In this document: in pieces, positions 7,480 to 11,891 of the stretch
Position numbering within the stretch: position 1 is the stretch's first letter
Layout: each line of letters begins with the position of its first letter
Assembly (NCBI GenBank): GCA_944391265.1
Contig: CALXSX010000052.1
Span: 1-11,891 of the forward strand
Source: an uncultured Clostridia bacterium
GTDB taxonomy: Bacteria; Bacillota; Clostridia; UBA1381
DNA length: 11,891 bases
Reading direction: 5' to 3'
Notes under the pieces: generated by a model
The model's database searches: none
The model's input: the letters and a program-made list of their open reading frames with translations, nothing else
What the model was told of the DNA's origin: nothing
Translations under genes and position numbers: made by a program

Positions 7480-8250
7480 TTATTCTATATAAAATTTTTT
7501 CTCATCATCTGTCTCAATTTCCCACGCAGGAACAAGTGTGCCTTCCGAAATATTGTAGCCGAGAGTCATACCGCTTATGTTTACACCATTTGCAGTGCCT
7601 GTCACCGCAAAATCGGCAAGAGCTGCACATGGTGATTTGGGAAGCATCATTATACCGTTTGACTTAAATTCAAGGGGTACATATTCAAGAACATACGTTC
7701 CGCTGCTGTCAGCCGAAAAGTATATTTTTGAATTATAGACCCTTTTCCCCTTGTACTCAGGAACAAACACTATGTTTATATCGCCGCCGTCATGATTGAC
7801 ATACGCCGTCATGTTCGTGTTTAAAAGCTCGTACGATTCAAGCACCGCCTTCGTCTTGGAAACGGCATTGTCCTCGTTTATCCCCTTAAGAGATTCATCA
7901 GCATCTTCTATAGTAACTGTGTCTCCGTCAAAGCTCAGCTTAGCGGAGCCGAATGAATAACTGTTCTCATCATCAGCTGTAAGTCTCGTACCAAGCATTT
8001 TTTCAGCGTAGGCAAGCTTGTCCTCGGCGATATATTCAACATCAGCGCTTTTCACACTGTATGCCGGCGTATCAAGCAGGCTTTCATCAAAGCCTATATT
8101 GCTGCTTCTCAGCAGCTGAGCAGTCTGCTCCTTTTCAACATCGGTAACATTGACCTTCCCGAACGGATAGTACACCCACAAATACAAAATCGCCCAAACA
8201 AATATAATAAAAATTGTAAGTGTTATTGATGTTCTTTTAAAAAGCTTCAT
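7480..8250 (-). CDS. YycI/WalI-like membrane-anchored regulator of WalK
   Basis: This 256-residue protein has a short basic N-terminus, one membrane segment (about residues 8-30) and an extracytoplasmic domain: the layout of YycI and YycH. The C-terminal half has features reminiscent of the YycI family, including a KIYFSADSSGTYVLEYVPL strand block and a terminal LVPAWEIETDDEKKFYI, where related proteins have 'LVPAW-I--D----YI'. The identification rests on this plus position. It starts by ATGA overlap with the walK stop (8247-8250) without a strong ribosome-binding site of its own, so it should be translationally coupled to walK. In Bacillus, YycH and YycI restrain WalK from the membrane, whereas in Staphylococcus aureus they activate it; which applies here cannot be told. 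It could instead belong to another membrane-lipoprotein family. Confidence 0.65.
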   Translation of the reverse strand: MKLFKRTSITLTIFIIFVWAILYLWVYYPFGKVNVTDVEKEQTAQLLRSSNIGFDESLLDTPAYSVKSADVEYIAEDKLAYAEKMLGTRLTADDENSYSFGSAKLSFDGDTVTIEDADESLKGINEDNAVSKTKAVLESYELLNTNMTAYVNHDGGDINIVFVPEYKGKRVYNSKIYFSADSSGTYVLEYVPLEFKSNGIMMLPKSPCAALADFAVTGTANGVNISGMTLGYNISEGTLVPAWEIETDDEKKFYIE

Positions 8251-10079
8251 TTTTCACTGCTGGGAACAGGTATCGTTATACTGACCTCTGTACCCTTTCC
8301 CGCCTCGCTCGTAATTTTTATTTTACCGCCGAAGGAAGTTTCAATAGTCTGCTTTGCTATCGCAAGACCGAGACCCGTGCCGCCGGTATCCCTTGACCTC
8401 GCCTTATCGACTCTGTAAAACCTGTCGAATATGTTCGGCAGATTCTCCTCCGGTATACCTATTCCGTTATCGACCACCTTTATGCAGATGTCGTTGTATA
8501 CCTTACTTGAATATACATCTATCTCGCCGCCGGCCTGCGTGTACTTTACGGCGTTTCCTATGATATTTATAACGACGCGCTCGAGAGCGTCCGGATCCCC
8601 CATTATGATTGGAACATCGTTTATGGGTCTGTAAGTGAGTGTCTGATCCTTCTTAGATGCACCCATCTGCATTCTGTCAGTAACACGTTCCAATAGAACC
8701 CTCACATCTATCTCCTCGGGTATCTTATACTCCACGTGCTTGTCGTCAAGCGCTGAGAGCGTAAGCAAATCGCTTATAAGCCTTGCCATTCTGTCTGCCT
8801 CGGAAGCTATTACGCCGAGAAAACGAATGAGGAACTCTCTGCCGGCGTCGGCGCTGTCAATTAGTGTTTCTGCATACGACTTTATAGTCGTTATCGGAGT
8901 TCTCAGCTCATGCGATACATCTGCAACAAAAGCGCGTCTGGACTGTTCAAGCTTTTCCTGCTTAGTTGTGTCGTGAAGCACCACCACTATGCCGCCTATC
9001 TTGCCGTCAAGCTCGAAGGTCTGAAAATTCATTACTACAAATCTTTCCTTATCGAGAGTAACGCTCCTTTCTATTCCCTCCTCGTGCTTCATGTAAAGAA
9101 GGTCTCCGATAGTGATGTTCGCATTTATCTCCTTGAAAAATTTATCAAATGAAATATCGTCAAGATAGTTTCTGCCGAGAAGAATTTTCGCTTCATTATT
9201 ATAATGTATAAGCTCCCCCTTGGTATTAAACGCAAGGAGTCCGTCCGTCATGCTCTGAAGTATCGTTTCAAGCTTAGTCTTTTCATTTTTAGCTTCGGTA
9301 TTCTTTTTATCAAGATTATGCGCCATGTGAACAAGCGAGTTTGCAAGCTGTGACAGCTCATCGCTCCCGGCAATCTGTGTTTTAGCTTTAAGGTCACCCT
9401 CTGCAAGCTGCTTTGCCCAGTCGTTAAGCTTCTTTATAGGGACTGTTACAGAGCTTGCAAGGTAGAGCCCGGCAAACATTGAAAATATTACCGCGCCTAT
9501 AAGGCAGTAAAGGTACAGCATCAATATCCGCCTCAGGTTCCCGTACAGCCTGTCGCCTGTATCCTTCACGTAAATAATTGTTTTCGTCGAGCCTATTGAA
9601 AGTGCAAAGTCCATATACTTCTGCAAAAGCGATGTTGACATTCCGACATTTCCGTTCAGCGCCGCAATCAAAGACGCCGTTTTCTCCGTGCCGTTTTCTA
9701 TTATGTCCTCGCTCGTGCAGTAAACAGGCGTTGCTGACTCGTCCATAACGCACATGAACCGGGACGAATTTATTCCAAGCTCGCCGGAATGTGCCCATAC
9801 CGCGTCATAAAGCTTCTTTGAATTATCTGTATTTACTGTGCTGATAGTCATGTTCGAGCCGTCAGCGGAATCCACTGTGTAGTCAACCGTCTCCGCAATA
9901 GACGCAAGCTCTGCCGTAAACTGCTCGTCAAAAACGCCGTTTATTGTATTTTCAAAGCTCTGCTTTTCGTCATATATTGCTGTTACCACATGGACTGCGC
10001 AGACAACAGATAAGACAGCGATTATGCACAGGGCAAACATTATGGCAATCTTCCATTTAATGCTTTTAAAAATCTCCAA
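8247..10079 (-). CDS. walK: Sensor histidine kinase WalK (YycG/PhoR-like)
   Basis: This 610-residue kinase has a first membrane helix (about 10-32), an extracytoplasmic sensor region (about 33-183) and a second helix (about 185-208). Then come HAMP (about 209-262), a cytoplasmic PAS domain (about 266-375), HisKA with the H box VADVSHELRTPITT (phospho-acceptor H390), and HATPase_c with the N box NIIGNAVKYT, G1 DNGIGIP, F box FDRFYRVD and G2 GGTGLGLA. This is the WalK architecture. Known role: it phosphorylates WalR in response to cell-wall state and controls autolysins and wall metabolism. The start is a TTG at 10079; AGAGGA (10092-10087, overlapping the walR stop) is 7 bases upstream, and the next ATG (codon 14) lies within the membrane helix. 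It begins 11 bases after walR. PhoR is the main alternative name, but the YycI-like neighbour favours WalK. Confidence 0.88.
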   Translation of the reverse strand: MEIFKSIKWKIAIMFALCIIAVLSVVCAVHVVTAIYDEKQSFENTINGVFDEQFTAELASIAETVDYTVDSADGSNMTISTVNTDNSKKLYDAVWAHSGELGINSSRFMCVMDESATPVYCTSEDIIENGTEKTASLIAALNGNVGMSTSLLQKYMDFALSIGSTKTIIYVKDTGDRLYGNLRRILMLYLYCLIGAVIFSMFAGLYLASSVTVPIKKLNDWAKQLAEGDLKAKTQIAGSDELSQLANSLVHMAHNLDKKNTEAKNEKTKLETILQSMTDGLLAFNTKGELIHYNNEAKILLGRNYLDDISFDKFFKEINANITIGDLLYMKHEEGIERSVTLDKERFVVMNFQTFELDGKIGGIVVVLHDTTKQEKLEQSRRAFVADVSHELRTPITTIKSYAETLIDSADAGREFLIRFLGVIASEADRMARLISDLLTLSALDDKHVEYKIPEEIDVRVLLERVTDRMQMGASKKDQTLTYRPINDVPIIMGDPDALERVVINIIGNAVKYTQAGGEIDVYSSKVYNDICIKVVDNGIGIPEENLPNIFDRFYRVDKARSRDTGGTGLGLAIAKQTIETSFGGKIKITSEAGKGTEVSITIPVPSSEK

Positions 10080-10090
10080 AACAAATTCCT

Positions 10091-10795
10091 CTATTTGTTA
10101 AAATAATAACCAATGCCGCGCTTTGTTATGATATACTTAGGCATGCTCGGATCGTCCTCTATCTTCTCGCGAAGACGCCTTACAGTAACGTCGACCGTTC
10201 TCACATCGCCGTAATACTCATAGCCCCACACATTTTCAAGCAGCTTTTCACGCGAAAAAATCTTATCCGGCTGAGTAGCCAAAAATTTGAGCAGTTCAAA
10301 CTCTCTTAGAGTAATATCAAGAACCTTTCCGTTTTTAACAGCCTCATACCTTTCAATGTTTATTGTGAGATCGCCTGATTTGATTATATTTGACGGCTGG
10401 CTGTCAGCAGCTCTTGATGTCTCCTGATTCACAGCACGTCTCAGGTTTGCCTTTACTCTTGCAGTAAGCTCACGCATGGAAAACGGCTTCGTCATATAAT
10501 CATCGGCTCCAAGCTCAAGGCCGAGCACCTTGTCAAGCTCCTCCTCGCGCGCTGTGAGCATTATTATAGGTATCTGCAAGTGCTCTTCCCTTATCTTCCT
10601 GCAAACCTCATACCCGTCCATCTGCGGAAGCATAACATCAAGAAGGATAAGATTCGGCTTCTTTGTGAGGGCAAGCTCAAGACCGGCAGCGCCGTCATAC
10701 GCCTCAAGTGTTTCGTAGCCCTCCTTTTGCAGATTGAATTTTAAAATATCAACAATATGCTGTTCATCCTCTATTATAAGGATAGTTCTCGCCAT
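10091..10795 (-). CDS. walR: Response regulator WalR (OmpR/PhoB family)
   Basis: This 234-residue regulator matches the usual WalR length of about 235. The receiver domain has the acidic pair E9/D10, phospho-acceptor D53 (ILLDVMLPQMDGYEV), T81 and K103 (MTKPF). The C-terminal winged helix carries LTLREFELLKFLA-like residues, FSREKLLENVWGYEYYGDVRTVDVTVRRLR and the terminal ITKRGIGYYF hairpin. Known role: phosphorylated WalR binds paired TGTWAH half-sites and controls wall hydrolases. I chose the ATG at 10795 (MARTILIIEDE), with AAAGGG 12 bases and GGAAT immediately upstream. Two upstream in-frame ATGs at 10846 and 10843 would precede the predicted transcription start. It heads the operon and is followed by walK after 11 bases. 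PhoP is the near relative it could be confused with. Confidence 0.9.
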   Translation of the reverse strand: MARTILIIEDEQHIVDILKFNLQKEGYETLEAYDGAAGLELALTKKPNLILLDVMLPQMDGYEVCRKIREEHLQIPIIMLTAREEELDKVLGLELGADDYMTKPFSMRELTARVKANLRRAVNQETSRAADSQPSNIIKSGDLTINIERYEAVKNGKVLDITLREFELLKFLATQPDKIFSREKLLENVWGYEYYGDVRTVDVTVRRLREKIEDDPSMPKYIITKRGIGYYFNK

Positions 10796-10841
10796 ATTCC
10801 AATCATTCCCTTTCGTAAAATTAAAGAAATTACAACATCTC

Positions 10842-10877
10842 ATCATCTATTTTAACAGAAAGTTACAAATATTTCAA
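10842..10877 (-). promoter_or_regulatory. Sigma-A-type promoter of the wal operon with WalR-like half-sites
   Basis: Minus strand: -35 TTGAAA (10877-10872), 17-base spacer, -10 TAAAAT (10854-10849), so transcription should start near 10842, about 47 bases before the walR ATG. The spacer and -10 hold TGTAAC (10867-10862) and TGTTAA (10857-10852). Each fits the WalR half-site TGTWAH, but they are 4 rather than 5 bases apart. A third half-site, TGTAAT, is in the leader (10834-10829). Autoregulation is a guess. Confidence 0.65.
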
Positions 10878-10892
10878 TAGTAATTTACTATT
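10876..10892. promoter_or_regulatory. Palindrome overlapping the walR -35 region
   Basis: AATAGTAA, one base, TTACTATT: a perfect 8-bp dyad that shares two bases with the walR -35 box. Its position suits an operator. On the plus strand it is followed by a T run (the last two arm bases plus four more T), so it could also form a weak AT-only hairpin. No convincing terminator for obg is seen in the 119-base gap, so read-through from obg into walR is possible. Confidence 0.45.
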
Positions 10893-10914
10893 TTTTAAAA
10901 CTTTTTCAACAATT

Positions 10915-11891
10915 TTACCATACAAATTCAAACTCCAGATCGCCTATACGGACTATCTGTCCTTCCTCTATGCCCTTTTCAACAAGCTCGTCTATAACGC
11001 CCTTTTTAAGCAGCGCTCTCTGGAAATACTGAAGCGATTCGCGGTCAGAAAAATTGACCGAGCCGCCCACAGCCTCTATCCACGGCCCTGAAACAACAAA
11101 CACCTCATTATCTCTCGTTATTTCAAAGCCCTTGTCGGAAGAAATATCGTATATCTCCTCAGAAAGGTCGATGTCCGGCTCAAAAACCTTGACCGGCGGA
11201 AGCTTTGTAAGCTCGCTGTACACGTACTTCATAAGCTCCGTTATTCCCTTCCCGGTTGCCGCCGACACAGGGAATACCCTGTACCCTTTTTCTTCGGCAT
11301 ACCTCAAAAAATTCTCGTACACGGACTCGTCCTGTATAATGTCAATCTTGTTGGCAGCAATAACCTGCGGTCTTTCCTCAAGTTCCATATCGTACTCAGC
11401 AAGCTCCCGGTTTATTATTTCAAAATCCTCTATCGGGTTTCTTCCCTCTATGGACGACACGTCGACGACGTGTATCAGGAGCCTTGTCCTCTCTATGTGA
11501 CGGAGAAATTCATGACCAAGCCCAACGCCTTCGCTCGCCCCTTCTATTATTCCCGGAATGTCCGCAAGCACAAAGCTCATATGCTCCCCTACCGAGCAGA
11601 CTCCGAGATTGGGCGTGAGCGTAGTAAAATGGTAGTTTGCTATCTTCGGCTCCGCCTTTGTTGTCTTTGACAAAATAGTCGATTTGCCTACATTTGGGAA
11701 TCCGACAAGCCCTACATCTGCGAGCATTTTCAGCTCAAGTATAACGGTTCTCTCCTCACCGGCGCGGCCGTTTTTCGCAAAGTTCGGCGTCTGCCTTGTG
11801 GATGTGGAAAAATGGCTGTTTCCCCAACCCCCGTTGCCGCCGCGGGCCAGCACAACAGATTTCCCTTCCTCAGACATATCCGCTATCAGCC
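10915..11891 (-). CDS. obg: GTPase Obg/CgtA (N-terminus outside window)
   Basis: The frame is open through the right edge, so the start and most of the Gly-rich Obg-fold domain are missing; about 324 residues are visible of roughly 425. What remains is the end of the Obg fold (ARGGNGGWGNSHFSTSTRQTPN), then the G domain and then the OCT domain. The G domain has G1 GFPNVGKST (11703-11677), switch I TTLTPNLG, G3 DIPG, G4 ANKID and G5 SAATG. The C-terminal OCT domain ends in IGDLEFEFVW, as in Gram-positive Obg proteins. The ATG at 11877 is an internal methionine, because family-like residues (LIAD) continue upstream. Known role: an essential ribosome-associated GTPase acting in 50S assembly, linked to ppGpp and, in Bacillus, to stress and sporulation signalling. 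It is upstream of walR on the same strand. Confidence 0.96.
   Translation of the reverse strand, partial: LIADMSEEGKSVVLARGGNGGWGNSHFSTSTRQTPNFAKNGRAGEERTVILELKMLADVGLVGFPNVGKSTILSKTTKAEPKIANYHFTTLTPNLGVCSVGEHMSFVLADIPGIIEGASEGVGLGHEFLRHIERTRLLIHVVDVSSIEGRNPIEDFEIINRELAEYDMELEERPQVIAANKIDIIQDESVYENFLRYAEEKGYRVFPVSAATGKGITELMKYVYSELTKLPPVKVFEPDIDLSEEIYDISSDKGFEITRDNEVFVVSGPWIEAVGGSVNFSDRESLQYFQRALLKKGVIDELVEKGIEEGQIVRIGDLEFEFVW

Noticed and set aside
7377..7667. Plus-strand reading frame of 96 codons starting in the inverted-repeat element
   Set aside because: It runs antisense across the 3' end of the YycI-like gene, has no recognisable domain, and starts inside the hairpin.
10796..10846. 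WalR start at the upstream ATGs (10846, 10843)
   Set aside because: These lie upstream of the predicted transcription start, and the extra 17 residues precede a complete receiver-domain start.
1..11891. Search for a defence island, CRISPR array, prophage, insertion sequence, tRNA or riboswitch
   Set aside because: Nothing of the kind is visible; every sizeable gene belongs to a known conserved family and the gaps are short.

Overview
This window is an ordinary chromosomal segment of a low-to-moderate GC Gram-positive, endospore-forming bacterium, most likely a clostridial Firmicute (Oscillospiraceae/Ruminococcaceae-like; the family is a guess). The reasons are a SpoIIE sporulation phosphatase, an HrcA/CIRCE-controlled dnaK operon, a DnaK with the shorter Gram-positive-type N-terminal lobe, a WalRK two-component system, and an Obg GTPase with the OCT C-terminal domain.

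Layout. At the left edge, spoIIE (1-2226, + strand, 5' end outside the window) runs rightward and converges on everything else, which is on the minus strand. Read in the minus direction from the right edge, the genes are obg (N-terminus outside the window, stop at 10915), then walR-walK-walI-like (10795 to 7480), a terminator-like hairpin (7368-7451), a sigma-A-type promoter and perfect CIRCE operator (7292-7224), and then hrcA-grpE-dnaK-dnaJ (7206 to 2393). The last operon ends in an intrinsic terminator (2331-2371) in the 166-bp convergent gap with spoIIE.

How the genes work together. HrcA represses its own operon through CIRCE, so grpE, dnaK and dnaJ are made when HrcA is inactive under heat or misfolding load. 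DnaJ delivers substrates and stimulates the DnaK ATPase, and GrpE exchanges the nucleotide. WalK and WalR form the cell-wall homeostasis two-component system. The small membrane protein translated from an ATGA overlap with walK resembles the YycI/WalI accessory regulator, and neither walH nor walJ accompanies it. SpoIIE activates sigma-F in the forespore. Obg is a ribosome-associated GTPase.

What is unusual lies in the non-coding DNA: a tripartite repeat between dnaK and dnaJ able to form two mutually exclusive hairpins, an 80-bp inverted-repeat element between the wal and hrcA operons, and a palindrome plus WalR-like half-sites in the walR promoter. I see no undescribed multi-gene system here. 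No gap without a gene exceeds 300 bases.
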